From assembly GCF_034190915.1 (NCBI RefSeq), contig NW_026947484.1, positions 141,210,982 to 141,274,981 on the forward strand: a stretch of DNA of 64,000 nt. Reading direction: 5' to 3'. The notes beneath the pieces were generated by a model, which searched no databases, was not told where the DNA came from, and was given only the letters and a program-made list of their open reading frames with translations. The DNA comes from Cavia porcellus (Eukaryota; Chordata; Mammalia; Rodentia; Caviidae). Positions within the stretch are counted from its first letter, which is position 1; every line of letters begins with the position of its first letter. The position numbers and the translations under genes are program-made. This document shows positions 32,820 to 44,234 of this stretch, in pieces.

Positions 32820-34080
32820 GAGGCCAGCTGTCTCTCTTGGACTATGGCGTCCAGTGTGGTCTGTGAAATGCCTGCAACAGAGCACGGACTTCATTTCCAC
32901 CCCTTCACTTTTTTCATAAGACACAGCTCACTGTTTGTGGTTTAATTATCTTGTTGGTGGATTATTTAATCACTCGCTTTTTCTTTTCTCTTCTATTCTT
33001 ATTATATTTAGGGGTAGTCTATAACTTGTTACTATTTACATGAAGTTAACAAAGGGGAGGGATTTGGATTTCTGTGAAAGGAGCTAGGAAAATGAAGTCT
33101 GAAGTGACTGGTTTGAAATACTGTTTGTTGCTGTTTGAAGTCTTGAACCTTGAGCAAACATCTGGGTCTTAACTTCTTTATCTGTAACAAAATATTCTTT
33201 GCCTTCTGTATCACAGAAAGACCTCTGCAGAGGTCACAAAAGACTTCTGGAGAGCATAAAGTTATTTATAATTGCAAGGTATTATTACCATTGCCTTCAT
33301 TACAAAATGAGAGAGTCTATTCTTTTTTTAAGGACTAAAATAATAATTCTCTATTTGTAAACTGCCCAAATTAAACCTGTGCCTTCAGTTATTCTTTAAC
33401 TAAAACAGTTCTCAGTCCACTCTTTTATTCTTTGATCTTTATGTCTGATGTCTAGTTTAAATAAATTGACATTGGCCCTGTCCAATACGGTAACCAGTAT
33501 CCACTCACATGTAACCATTTAAATTTAAAATGATTGGAATGAAATCTAAAAATCAATTTCTCGATTACATTAGCTGCATTTTAAGAACTTAGTAGTCACA
33601 CATAGTTAGTGGGTACTATATTGGTGACCACGCATAGAAAAAACATTTCCATCTTTGCAGAAAGTTCTGCTGGATAGCACTGTTGTTGATCTCCTTGAAT
33701 TCCATTTTTCCATCCTTTTTCATGACTCTACAGCCCTGATGAAGCTAAGCTAGTTGCCCTTCAGTTAATTACTCAATGTATTCACCGGTACTTAAATCAC
33801 AGAATATCAAGAGTTAAAGATGTTAGCCATCGTTAGTCCAACTTCTTAATTCTATACAGGAGAAAATTTAAACCCAAAGTGGGGAGATCCATCCTCTAAG
33901 CCATACAACTCCACAATGGATTCCTACTGTTCCCCCCCCCCCGCCCCGTGTAAGTATAAATGAGTGACAGAATAGGCTTGCATTTTTTTCCTAAGGCTGC
34001 TCATAATACCTGTTGTAGAATCGGATTCACCTGAGACAGAGCTAGGACATTGCCTGCTACAGTCAGTAGACATTCTTGTC
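32820..34080. other. Unique noncoding sequence
   Basis: No exon or family recognised. C-rich run near 33933-33946. Confidence 0.6.
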
Positions 34081-34085
34081 CCCCT

Positions 34086-34285
34086 CCCACTTTGTACTGG
34101 GAAGTTTAATGAAGGGCCTTTGCCCTGAGCTACATTCCCAGGCTTTTTTACTTTTTATTTTCAGATAGGGTATTGCTAAGACACTAAATTACACAGGCTG
34201 GACTTGAACTTGTGACCCTCTTGCCTCAGCTTCCCAAAGTGCTGGGATCATAGGTATGGGCCATCGCGCTCAGTGTCATTGAACA
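34086..34285 (-). mobile_element. B1+ID composite SINE
   Basis: Minus-strand: ID-derived half on the left (TTTGTACTGGGAAGTTTAAT, GAGCTACATTCCCAGG) joined to B1 (CACTAAATTACACAGGCTGG, CTCTTGCCTCAGCTTCCCAA, AAGTGCTGGGATCATAGG). Confidence 0.8.
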
Positions 34286-34289
34286 CTGC

Positions 34290-34790
34290 CTACCTAACCA
34301 AGAGCTGTTGCTGAGCTCTCACTGCATCACAACAAAGATATGTTGATAGCTGGGAAAGGCACCTTCCACCGCCACCTCTATGAAATTACAAGTGCTCTGA
34401 CTGCTTGGAAACTAGAGCAGAACTGTCGCTGAATCAGAATTTGAATAAATTCCCCAGAGCAGCTCAGTTCCCTGGGACAGGTCTTGTTTCCCCTTTGCAC
34501 ATTCATTTAATTCATGAAACAGTGGATCTTTAAGCAAACTTTTAGGGATTTTGAAATGGGCATTGTTGTTCTTCGGGATTGTACGCCGGATGGATGTAAG
34601 ATGCTATTGTACCTAACTCTTGGTGCATGGTAGGTACCAGTAGATGTTTAATTCCCTTCTCTCTAGGTTCATCACTTTCACCTCCTTTCTCTCACTAGCT
34701 GCCAGTCCTTTCCTAGATAACCCACACTTGGAATTTCTATCTTCTAATTTCATTTCTTAAAACTCTTATCTCTTTGATTAATCTCTTGTT
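34290..34790. other. Unique noncoding sequence
   Basis: Nothing recognised apart from a faint L2/MIR-like tail around 34610-34660. Confidence 0.5.
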
Positions 34791-34796
34791 GTTATT

Positions 34797-34946
34797 TTTG
34801 TTTGTTTTTGAGACAGGATCTCATTATGCAGCTCAGATTGGTCTTGAATTCACTGTGTAGCCCACTGGCTTTGAACTTGTGGGAATCCTCCTGCCTCAGC
34901 CTCCCACGTGCTGGAATTGCAGGCTTGTGCCACCATGCTTGGCTTT
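34797..34946 (-). mobile_element. B1 SINE with internal duplication
   Basis: Minus-strand B1: TTTTTGAGACAGGATCTCAT, then two consecutive blocks (TTGGTCTTGAATTCACTG and TGGCTTTGAACTTGTGGG) showing the internal duplication, then CTCCTGCCTCAGCCTCCCAC and GTGCCACCATGCTTGGC. Confidence 0.9.
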
Positions 34947-35040
34947 TCTTTTTTAACCTTAAGAGGCCATGCAAATGACCATTGTACTCATTATTATGAA
35001 GATATGAGGTGGCATATATTTTAAATTTATCATCAAGACC

Positions 35041-35160
35041 TTAGCATAAGCTGGGCACCATGGCAAACAACTTTATCTCAGCTTTTTGGGAGGTGCAGGC
35101 AGGAGGATTGTGAATGTGGGGCCCAGCCTGGGCAACATAGTGGGATTCTACTCAAAACAC
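35041..35160 (+). mobile_element. B1 SINE, diverged monomer
   Basis: Plus-strand: AAGCTGGGCACCATGGCAAA, TTTTTGGGAGGTGCAGGCAG, GAGGATTGTGAATGTGGGGC, CAGCCTGGGCAACATAGTGG, then a (A/T)-rich tail AATAAGTAAATAAGTAAGT. No internal duplication. Confidence 0.85.
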
Positions 35161-35164
35161 CAAA

Positions 35165-35650
35165 ATAAGTAAATAAGTAAGTAGCTATTTAACATCAAAT
35201 CACAGGATCCTATTTTTATAAAAGCACATCTAGAGATAACAGAGCACAGCATGTAAAGTAGCAAATATACCAGAAACTTCAATGTGGTTGCTCTGTTCCT
35301 CCCCTGTGTATCTGGATCTATTAGCTGTAGGGCCCATTCTTTAGGTGAAATGGATGTCGGTGCCTTACTTGAAAGAAGCTGGGAACTTGAGAATAAAATA
35401 TATGTATTAGCAGGACCAAGTCCAAGGTTTGTGAAACCAGAAGCGTCTTCAATTTGGGCAGCCAATCGGAGAAAAGGAATAATCAAAACTTATTTAGACA
35501 CAGAGCCTTGAAGGAGCCTGGGAAAGGGACAGGCCTGAAGCTAATATTCCACTGGCTTTTGTGGATAGGCCTTGCCATGACAGTTTCTTCGTGCTTAATA
35601 TAGGCCATGGTGGGACTGGAGAAGAGATTCTAGGTGGGAGAATTTTGGAT
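35165..35650. other. Unique noncoding sequence
   Basis: No feature recognised. An opposing pair of frames (35148-35511) carries no known domain. Confidence 0.5.
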
Positions 35651-35664
35651 ACAAGAAGTTATTG

Positions 35665-35769
35665 TGGGGGCTGGGGATTTAGCTCAGCGGCATAAGCACC
35701 TGCCTTGCACGCAGGCGGTCATGAGTTCGATCCCTGGTACCGATAAAAAAAAAATAGAAAAAAAATTAA
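35665..35769 (+). mobile_element. ID-like tRNA-derived SINE
   Basis: Full-length monomer GGGGGCTGGGGATTTAGCTC to A-rich tail, including GAGTTCGATCCCTGGTACC. Target-site duplication AAGAAGTTATTG at 35653-35664 and 35770-35781. Confidence 0.95.
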
Positions 35770-35784
35770 AAGAAGTTATTGCAT

Positions 35785-38030
35785 CAGGTACTTTTTATTA
35801 CCTCATTTTGCACAGAAGCTGGGCTGGGGAAGGGTAAATTGGTTCCTGAGGAAGTCTGGGTGGCTGGGATGCCTAAGAGGAGGGCAAGGATCTCTTCCAA
35901 TGTGGGCAAGGGGCTCCACCTCGGTACAGTCTGCATTTGTCTGTTTGCAGTTTTATTTCACTTAATGAAGGAATAACAATCAGGTTTTTCCCCCGCTCTT
36001 GTTTTCTATGAAAATAACCCCTTCCCAACCTGCCTTCTCCTGCAGTACCCCCAGTACACATACACAGGCACTCACAAACTCACAATTCCCACAAATGGAA
36101 ACCTATGCCTTTAACAATGGTGTCTTATAAGGATGAATGTAAGAAATCAAGCTTTTCATAAGAGAGGGGTTTTTTGTTGTTGTTGCTGTTATCATTGCTG
36201 TAGTTTTTTAAAATCTCCTTCATAAGAAATTATTGCTTATTTACCAATAGTAGTAATATTCTCACAGTGAGTTTAGGAAGACAATTCTACTCTGGCCTGC
36301 TTTTTGTAATCATAGATGATTTCAAAATATCCTAATTGAGTTGACAGTTCATACATAGTTACAAGTGAAAAATGCCTGAGGGAAATTCAGGCAGGAAAGA
36401 TTGGATAGACCCACTTATTTATTTGAGTCAGATGGATGCAAGGAGAAAATATTTCACCTATAAAAAAATATATGCTCAACAATTGATGATACAAAGCCCA
36501 TTATTTTTTTAAAGCATCAAATTTGGTATTTAATTGTCCCTCAATGAAAATAATGCCTAATTCTGTTGAAAGGAAATATGTGAGGGAAATAATGAGATGA
36601 TAAGAAGTGAAAGCATTCCTGTTCAAGGAAGCTTAAACACATGCTTGTCCTAGGAACCTCAGTCTCAGGAACCAATCTTTCCCTCCTCCCCATGCAGAGA
36701 GAGATCCCCTATCTGCTTAGAAGATGGCATTGCTAGTGACCCAGCAGGTTTGACTGCCTTTTGACTCAACTGCTGGCTGTTTGAAATTTAATGTTGCACT
36801 GCAGCTCTAACAATCACACTTTCAAAGTCCACACCATACTGCTCTGTGATGCACAGGAAAATTAGCAAATGCACATAAGGCATTCTCCCTGTGACAAAGA
36901 TCCCTGTCTCCTTTTTTACTGAAGCTTGTGCACATCAAGCTTTAGATATGCTGACAGTTGCACCTCTGTGGCCAGTGCCTTATCTTGCTAGAAATGTCCA
37001 AGAGATCCTCTTATCTCCACAAAAGTCCCAGTCTTGCTGCTCCCAGTAGGGCTCTGTCTAGGATGGAGGTGCTTAAGGGCAAAGTGTACTGTGGTCAAAT
37101 CATTTCCTAAGAGATGTAATTCCACAGTTTTGAGAGGCTTTAAACCCTAACACAGCAGATTTTGCTGAACAAATGCCATTTTCTGAAGGCAAAAAAAAAA
37201 AAAAAAAGAGAGAGTTGAAGGATCAGACACAAAAGATTATTTCTGTTTATGTTGTACCTGAAGAATCTACTGGACAGTCTGATGGTGGTGTCTGGTGGAG
37301 CCTGTGGCTTGAAAACTCTAGCTAATATTTAGTTTCAGCAGGCATGTATTGTAGTACTTACTTTCTACATGCTAGATCTTATGTTCAGCAGGATGTCTAG
37401 GACAGAGATGCTTGGCTTGAGAGCAATCATTTTGTAAGCAACAACTGAAACTGCAAAATCACCTAGAAAGAGCATGCTAAGGCCAACCCATAGTCTTATG
37501 ATTCAGATTCAATTAAGATCAGTCATAGTAAGACAATGTAAGTAATACAGGATTTCAGTTTAAGTTAATAGGAAAGTAAGGATAGTTACCATGGTATAAC
37601 CTGCTATTTTTGGGTCAAGATGTCTGTGCCCTCAAATCTGACATGAGTGGACAGACCAGAACAAATTAAATTCAAACTAAATATGGCAATAGGACTACTG
37701 TGTCTTTTAAATCGTTATACACCATTAACAATGACCTCTGCCTTTTGTTTTAATATAGTTTCAGAGCTGTCTATACTAAAGACTATAGCTTACCGTCTCT
37801 GCCTCATGTCTGCTACTCCACTTTTCTGCTATAATTTGTCCACCTTATTCCCTCATTCCATTGTCTGCCCCGTTCACTGAGGCCTCTCTGCCACTGTTGC
37901 TGGAATCCTGGTATCTCTTCCTCTCTTTCTCTGTAATGTCCTTCAGCACTCTCTGTAGGGTTGGATTGCCACGATGCAAACAGACATCTTATGATGGAAC
38001 TCTGGGGATCCTCCACATTTTGTATGTATG
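35785..38030. other. Unique noncoding sequence
   Basis: No exon or repeat family recognised. Contains an A18 tract at 37190-37207. The interval 36700-37100 looks like ordinary unique DNA rather than coding. Confidence 0.6.
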
Positions 38031-38033
38031 TAT

Positions 38034-38225
38034 TTACAGTACTGAGGATTAAACATAGGCCTTTCATACTGGGCTATATCCTCAGTGTTTCCATCCTCTA
38101 CTAATTTTTTATTTTGAGATAGATTCTAGATAAGTCACTAAATTGCACAGCTTGGGCTCAAACTTGCAGTCCTCCTGCCTCAGCCTCCCAGGGTGCTAGG
38201 ATTACAGGAGTACACCACCATGCCA
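38034..38225 (-). mobile_element. B1+ID composite SINE
   Basis: Minus-strand ID-derived half (CAGTACTGAGGATTAAACAT, ACTGGGCTATATCCTCAGTG) followed by B1 (TAAGTCACTAAATTGCACAG, GTCCTCCTGCCTCAGCCTCC, TACACCACCATGCCATC). Confidence 0.8.
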
Positions 38226-38631
38226 TCACTGTCCACTAAATGAAAGGGTAGAAGGAACTGTTGAGAAAAGTGAGAAGAAAGAAGGGAAGTAGAAAGATGG
38301 TGTCACAACAATCATCTCAGGAGAGAACTTTCAGAACTATTATAAAGTCCGTAATACAAATCCCACAAAGAGATCAAGGCGAGATATACTCTAGAAAGTG
38401 CCATATGGATTTGACAATTTGAAGGCATTTATGACTTTGGTGAAAGCAGAGTCTATGAAGTGGAGTGGAAGGAAGCACAGTAGGATCATGTTATTAGGTG
38501 CAGCAATTATATTTTCAAATTCTTATATATGTCTACTATCTTTTGTTCCTGTTTCTCTTTTTTGTTCCTGTTTCTATCTCTTTGTCCTATTCTCTCATTC
38601 TCTTTAATGCAACATTATTGACTGATTTTCT

Positions 38632-38806
38632 TTTCTTTTCTTTCTTTTTTTCCTGTCTTTTTGAGACAGGGTCTGACTATGCAATTCAGCTGGCCTTGGG
38701 TTCACTTTGTAGCTCAGGCTGTGTCTTGAAGTTGGGACAATCCTCCTGCCTCAGCCTCCTGAGTGCTAGGATTATAGGAATGTGCCACCATGCCCAGTTT
38801 ATATTA
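38632..38806 (-). mobile_element. B1 SINE with internal duplication
   Basis: Minus-strand B1 with TTTTTGAGACAGGGTCTGAC, repeated internal blocks and GTGTGTCTTGAAG-type spacer, ending GTGCCACCATGCCCAG. Target duplication ACTGATTTTCT lies at 38621-38631 and 38807-38817. Confidence 0.93.
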
Positions 38807-38879
38807 ACTGATTTTCTACTCAGAGATTCCTTTACTTTTCCCAAGGTTTTTCTATGGTTTCCTCAACTGTCTATATGAT

Positions 38880-39350
38880 TCTCTAACACTTACGCTTCTG
38901 AGTTCCAAATATATTTGTAGTTATCCATGAACACCTCAACCTTGACCTTCTGTTGCTACCTTAAACAAACAAACAAAGAATACTTTCATGTGGTCTCTTA
39001 TATTCCTATTCCTACTTAAATAATACCACCTTTCTTCTAGTCCCTGAAGGTAAAAAATCTCAAACAAATCAAATTTGCCTCTTAGTTTTTATATACAAGT
39101 AATCGTGAAAGTTTATTGACTTTACCTTAGAAATGTCTCCAAATTTTGTATTTTCATTCTCCATTTCACACGTCATGTATTCTCCTTTTTGGACTTGTTT
39201 TGTCTTAATTTTGAGTATTACTGTGTGTCCTCCTCTAAACTCTAAGTTTCTTGATGTCATTGTCTTATCTTATAACCCTACCCCTAGCACAGTCCCCGGC
39301 ACTGTAGACGTATATTACATACTGTTGGAGTGAGTGAATGAATGAATGAT
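38880..39350 (+). mobile_element. L2/L3-like LINE relic
   Basis: The terminal ACTCTAAGTTTCTTGATGTC, CTACCCCTAGCACAGTCCCC, GGCACTGTAGACGTATATTA and TTGGAGTGAGTGAATGAATG match the L2 tail. The 5' part is weak. Confidence 0.55.
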
Positions 39351-39359
39351 GCCTTTTTA

Positions 39360-39830
39360 TATTTGACTTTTATATATTTTTCTTTATATATTTTCTTTAT
39401 ATTCAGAAGCCTCTCGACTGTTCTGTCCTTATGGCTCTGCTGCCCATGTTCCCTGCTGTGCTGCCTGTGAACCTAGGTCCCTTGCCTTCGCTGTAGTTGG
39501 GTGACAGGTGTGTGCACCTGCAGAAGACTGGATCATTAAACCAACAGGTTATGAGTTTTTCCCTCCAGCAGAAGAAAGTGCTTCTCAGAAAGCATATTCA
39601 GATAAGAAGAGTCATAGATAACCTAGTCTTTAGAGAACAGATATGGTGAGTAATTACTGGAGAGCAATTATTCCATCATTGCAAGGATACTATCTTTCCA
39701 AGGGCTACCTAGTGTATCTCAGAACAGGAACCCAGTAAGTGCTAGTTAAATGAATAAACAAACCAGTGATCAAAAGCTTGAGTGCATAGCAGAATGTAAA
39801 TCTGATTTCTGATGTCAAAGAATCACCACT
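39360..39830. other. Unique noncoding sequence
   Basis: Nothing recognised besides a short TATATTTTT tract near 39370. Confidence 0.5.
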
Positions 39831-39833
39831 TTC

Positions 39834-39853
39834 ATACCACCAGGGGACGGGAC
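39834..39853 (+). promoter_or_regulatory. CTCF-like motif
   Basis: ATACCACCAGGGGACGGGAC matches the core CCACCAGGGGRCG on the plus strand. Confidence 0.5.
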
Positions 39854-39854
39854 G

Positions 39855-40235
39855 ATACCCAGCCCTTCTTTGTTCTCCGAAATGTTTGTTTGTATATGGT
39901 GGATGATATTTTCAGCGACAGGCATATTTCTTAAAGTGGACTGGACAGTCCTGAAGAAATCAGTCCTCTTTAAGGTTTATACTGGCCACATGGAAAAGAA
40001 ATGGATAGCTAGGACTTGGGCACCCTAACATCCCTGTCTTGGGAAACTTACTTTACTAAGAGGCCCACATTCACTGGAAGATTTTTCTGATGCCCCTAAT
40101 TTAAGGGACCTTTGTTTGTTTGTTTGTTTTGGCAACTTTTTGACTTTTCTCCCCTAATGCAACAAATGTAAAACATTTTTGTTTCTCTTTTCCTGAGATG
40201 AGGAAAGCTGGTATATTTCTCAGGTCAATATCCCA
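39855..40235. other. Unique noncoding sequence
   Basis: No family recognised. Contains a (TTTG)n tract at 40111-40130. Confidence 0.5.
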
Positions 40236-40239
40236 ACAT

Positions 40240-40355
40240 CCTGTTTTCAGAGAGGCATCATTGTGTAAACTTGGGCACATCATGTAACCTTCCTAGACCA
40301 CAAGCTTTTCATGTGTCAAATGAAGGAGTTGACTGACTTAACCAAATTTTCCTAT
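40240..40355 (+). mobile_element. MIR SINE relic
   Basis: Plus-strand: AACTTGGGCACATCATGTAA, CCTTCCTAGACCACAAGC, TGTGTCAAATGAAGGAGTTG. Confidence 0.5.
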
Positions 40356-40649
40356 GCTGTGATTTGGGGTTCTAAATATTTGCTTCATCCTCCTCACCAC
40401 AGAGGTCTTTCTCTGGCATGTCTCAGCAGTGTAGAAAACTGAGGATCTTAGTTATGTTAAGGAAACAAAAATGATATATTAAAACTGTATGTACACAAAA
40501 GACAACATGAGAATCGGAAGAATGGACTAATGATTCACTTTATAAAAAGTTTCTTAATTTGCAAGGCCATTTATTTATTTTTTTATTCACCGATTATGTT
40601 TTAAAGCCTGTTCTAAGAGGCAGATGCCTTTGCTCTTTCAGGAATCCTT

Positions 40650-40757
40650 TTTTTTTTTTTTTTATCCTTTTTGTTTTTATTGGTACCAGGGATCGAACTC
40701 ACAACCGCACTCTAGCAAGGAAGGTGCTTATGCCACTGAGCTAAATCCCCAGCCCAT
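40650..40757 (-). mobile_element. ID-like tRNA-derived SINE
   Basis: Minus-strand monomer: T tail, TTGGTACCAGGGATCGAACT, CACTGAGCTAAATCCCCAGC. Target duplication GGAATCCTT at 40641-40649 and 40758-40766. Confidence 0.95.
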
Positions 40758-41080
40758 GGAATCCTTAAAAATATGCTTTTTCAATGGTTCATATTGGGGT
40801 TCCCTATGACTGAGGGTCTTTTCCTGAGTCCCTCACTTGTCAAAGCTGGTCACACTTGGAACCAATCCTTGTGAACAGTAGAAAATGAAGACAGAATCCT
40901 TGGACCCCACTGGTCTTCATCCACATAAATGCATCTTCAGTAAAGAAATACACAGAGGCCAAGAAGACTGTGTTATCTCTACTTAAGTCCTGAGCCATTC
41001 CGCTAGCTGGACAGCCAGTACCCATCTCTGAGAGAGGAAGATTCATACTTGGTATCAGAGGACCCGGTCTCTGTATCTCC

Positions 41081-41100
41081 TGTCCACCAGGGGGCCCAGC
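41081..41100 (+). promoter_or_regulatory. CTCF-like motif, strong
   Basis: TGTCCACCAGGGGGCCCAGC carries the near-perfect core CCACCAGGGGGC. It is the best CTCF candidate in the window. Confidence 0.6.
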
Positions 41101-41224
41101 AGTGCCTCTGAGGGTATAACACTTACACCATTCTTAGGCATTTTCCATCGCTAGAGACAATTCATGATGAAGAGATAATAATTCACCATTGTATGACCAC
41201 TGCACTTATGTGACCAATTGTGGC

Positions 41225-41340
41225 ATTTGTTACCCCTTTTGTGTCCTCATAATTCTGAGGCAGGTACAATTGTTACTGTTATCCTTATTTTACATAGAAA
41301 GAAAGCTGCCTAGTCTTCAACCTAAGTCTTCTTGATTGAT
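41225..41340 (-). mobile_element. MIR SINE relic
   Basis: Minus-strand: CCCCTTTTGTGTCCTCATAA, GAGGCAGGTACAATTGTTAC, TTATCCTTATTTTACATAGA. Confidence 0.65.
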
Positions 41341-41344
41341 TCCT

Positions 41345-41845
41345 TCAGAACCTTCTTGCCAACCATCAGTGATGCTTCCACCTGGCAAGGGATAACATCA
41401 TCCCTGGGTGGCATATTTCAGCAGCAAAGGTGGTCTAGTGTTTCTTAATTTCCTAAGACTTAGCTGCAGACAAAAACCTCCCTTCCTATCAAAGCTAAGT
41501 CCCTAGAGAAGCTCTGCAATCTGGAATTTGGGGCAGAGTCCCTAACCCCCTTATGTGAAAGTCCCTGAGCTTTCCTTATATCCCGCTTCCCATTTTCCTC
41601 TAAAGAGACCCCAAAATAATGGAAATCAGAACCAATGACTGACTTTACCACTAGGTATAGCTAAAGGTAATGTTCCAGACAGGAGTCAAGGAACAACCCA
41701 AACTATTGAGTTTCTTGTTGAACAGAAAACACAGCAAGCAGAAGAAAGGTACGCCTGTCCAGACTTTCAAGTTCTTTGAGTTCTGAAAATTTCCTTGGTT
41801 TTGCCCCACATTCTTGCACAGTACTCTCTGTTTCTATTCATCTGT
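41345..41845. other. Unique noncoding sequence
   Basis: No feature recognised. Confidence 0.55.
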
Positions 41846-41849
41846 TCCA

Positions 41850-41970
41850 CCCACTGTATAAGTATTGAACATCTATTGCGAGGCTCTGTTCTGCAAGATA
41901 GGATAAAATATACAAAACAATTCTGTCTTCCTAGAGTTTACATGCTAACAGGGAATAGTCTAAGATCAGG
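41850..41970 (+). mobile_element. Ancient mammalian-wide repeat (L2/MIR group)
   Basis: ATTGAACATCTATTGCGAGG, CTGTTCTGCAAGATAGGATA, then CTTCCTAGAGTTTACATGC. Same family as 12951-13110. Confidence 0.6.
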
Positions 41971-42222
41971 GGTTTAGAGCAGGTTTTTCTCTGCAAAAGT
42001 CCCTAAGAACCAGATGACTAGCCTCTTCCATATAGATATCTTATTTACTTCCGGGATAGGATACTGCTCAAGTGGCTTGGAAACTCTTGACCTCAACTAA
42101 TCAGTATTATGTTCAGATTCCCTTCACACCTTTCCGAAAGAAAAGTTCACAGGTTAAAGATTTCAATCCTCTGTAATATTTAAGAATAGAAACAGCAGCT
42201 TTGTTTGTTTTTGTTTTCCCTT

Positions 42223-42668
42223 TGTCTTACTTTTGCATTGTTTACACAAAATACCTGACACTCACAAGTTGAACAAGGAAAGATTTATTTCCTCTCAGAG
42301 TTTGTAGAGACCTCAGTTCATAGTTGGCTGGCTCCAAGGCAGAGTGGCATGGCAGAGGGGCATCACAGAAAAGAAACAGTTCATGGCAGAGCAGGCAGGA
42401 GGCAGTAAGCATCAAAAACAGCAAGCCTGCTTTTCTTTTCTCTCAGTATATCCCATCCAGGTTATAAGCCGATTGATTGGTGCCACCCACAGTCAGAGTG
42501 AGCCTTCCCATTATCCATATCCAGAACTATGCTAAACCAATCAGTGGACTAATTTAGTACTACAAACCCTTAATCTAGCATGACACATCTAGGATTCAGC
42601 CAGCTCCAAATGCCCTACCTATAAGTGCATGAGACTTTGGGGGGGGGATCTAAATATAAGCCATTACA
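42223..42668 (-). mobile_element. MaLR-type LTR
   Basis: Minus-strand MaLR LTR order: AAAATACCTGACACTCACAA, GGAAAGATTTATTTCCTCTC, AGTTGGCTGGCTCCAAGGC, GCATGAGACTTTGGGGG, right end near AAGCCATTACA. About 445 bases, no coding region. A clean target duplication was not found. Confidence 0.8.
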
Positions 42669-43018
42669 CACCTGGCAGAACAATCCAACAAAGAATATCT
42701 ATGTGTCATGCGTGAATATGCATATGTGCATATGTCTGTGCATCCGCATTTTTGTGGAGTATCTTCCTACACTTATTTACCAGGTGTTGTGTGTGTGTGT
42801 ATGTTCATGGAGTTTCTTCTATGGAGTGGAAAATGTGTTAGATGAAATAAAGACTTCATAATTAATGAATATTGCTGGCTAAAAATAAAATTGGGAGGAC
42901 TATTCCATAAGAACCAGACTCTTACAATCAGAAAGGATTTTGGAAATTTTTCAGTTCCTTCAGTTACAAATAGCAAGAGGGGAGCAACCATCATAACAGT
43001 GATTATGAGAGTAGTGGT

Positions 43019-43310
43019 TAGCTGTGCATGGTGACACACACCTGCAATGCCAGCACTCTGATAGGTGAGGCAGGAGTGTCTCAAGTTTGAGCTCCACCTG
43101 GGCAACTTGTCAACTTAGTGAAAACCTGTCTCCAAGTAAAAAGGATGCTGGGGATTTTGCTCAGTGGCACAAGTGCCTGCCTGGCAAGTACAAGGTCGTG
43201 AGTTCAATCTCTGGGGCCAAAAATAAATAAATAATAAATAAAACAAAAATAAAAAGGGCTGTCAATGTAATTCAGTGCAAAGGCTCTGGGTTCAATCTCC
43301 AGTGCCCAAA
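43019..43310 (+). mobile_element. B1+ID composite SINE split by an ID insertion
   Basis: B1 part 43019-43140 (GCTGTGCATGGTGACACACA, AGCACTCTGATAGGTGAGGC). ID-derived half resumes at 43258-43310 (TAATTCAGTGCAAAGGCTCT, GGGTTCAATCTCCAGTGCCC). A separate ID lies between. Confidence 0.85.
43145..43249 (+). mobile_element. ID-like SINE nested in a composite SINE
   Basis: ATGCTGGGGATTTTGCTCAG to a long (AAAT)n-like tail, including GAGTTCAATCTCTGGGGCC. The 8-bp target duplication TAAAAAGG lies at 43137-43144 and 43250-43257, proving insertion into the junction of an existing SINE. Confidence 0.93.
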
Positions 43311-43315
43311 AAGGG

Positions 43316-43590
43316 CAGGCTCTGGAGTGACACGTGGTTCAGTTCCTGACATCATCATTTAATATTGATGAGGATTGCTTCATTTTTAGGTTATTTAGTT
43401 TTCAGTTTGCTTTGCTCTAAAATGGAACATCTTGCTGTAGAGGTTAAATTTAAAATAAAACATTCAGCACAGCAACACAGTGCCTGGTCAGTATATGAAG
43501 TGAGTGTTGTCATTTTCTAGGAATGAAAAGTGACTTTCCCAAGTCACACATCTAGCTAGAGATAAACGAGTTATTTGAACTCCCTGTCAT
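43316..43590. mobile_element. MIR SINE relic(s)
   Basis: 43316-43510 reads like plus-strand MIR (AGAGGTTAAATTTAAAATAA, CACAGTGCCTGGTCAGTATA). 43520-43590 looks like a minus-strand piece (AAAAGTGACTTTCCCAAGTC, ACACATCTAGCTAGAG). Boundaries are uncertain. Confidence 0.55.
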
Positions 43591-43601
43591 GTGCTTTTTT
43601 T

Positions 43602-43611
43602 TTTTTTTTCC
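43602..43611. repeat. Poly-T run
   Basis: T run of about 14 bases at 43597-43610, adjoining a C-rich stretch. Confidence 0.8.
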
Positions 43612-43703
43612 ATTTCCACTGCACTATGCCAGAAAAAAAGCAGCAGGATAGGTGAGACATGGAACTTAATTCAGAAGTGGATATCGTGGTCCCTTAAAGG
43701 AAT

Positions 43704-43905
43704 AAAATCTATTATTATTTATTGAGAGCTACCATGTGTCAAATACTATCCCGTGTTCCACATATGTGATCTCACTGATCATCACAGAAACTTCCCATGA
43801 CCTTTTTATAATCCCTGGCCTGGAGATGGAAAACTGAGGCTTAAGTAGAGTAACTTATTTACATAGATCTCGGCCCGTCTGACCCTCAAGCCCAGGCTTA
43901 CTTCA
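43704..43905 (-). mobile_element. MIR SINE relic
   Basis: Minus-strand: TTATTATTTATTGAGAGCTA, CCATGTGTCAAATACTATCC, ATCTCACTGATCATCACAGA, TGGAAAACTGAGGCTTAAGT, ending near CCGTCTGACCCTCAAGCCC. Confidence 0.75.
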
Positions 43906-44234
43906 CACTGTGGTAAGAGTATTGGCCCACGTAACTGCAAGGCAAAAGGGATTGAGAACAAAACTGTGGGTAGATACCCTTGCAGCTGTCACTTTCTCAG
44001 TGGCTGCCTTTCCCTGAGACTGTCATTCATGCAAGAACACTGTATAATTGGAGTGGACAGTGCTTGTCTCACTGTATGTGAATCTGCATACACAAAGAGC
44101 CTACTACGATTTAGGACCATAATTCCAGAGGAACAAACTGCTTGCACCTTGATGTCAGGGGCAAGGTGTTTTATTTCCAGTGTGAAATGCCAAATAAGTC
44201 CAGGAATGATAAAATCACCCTAGTTTTTCTTATG

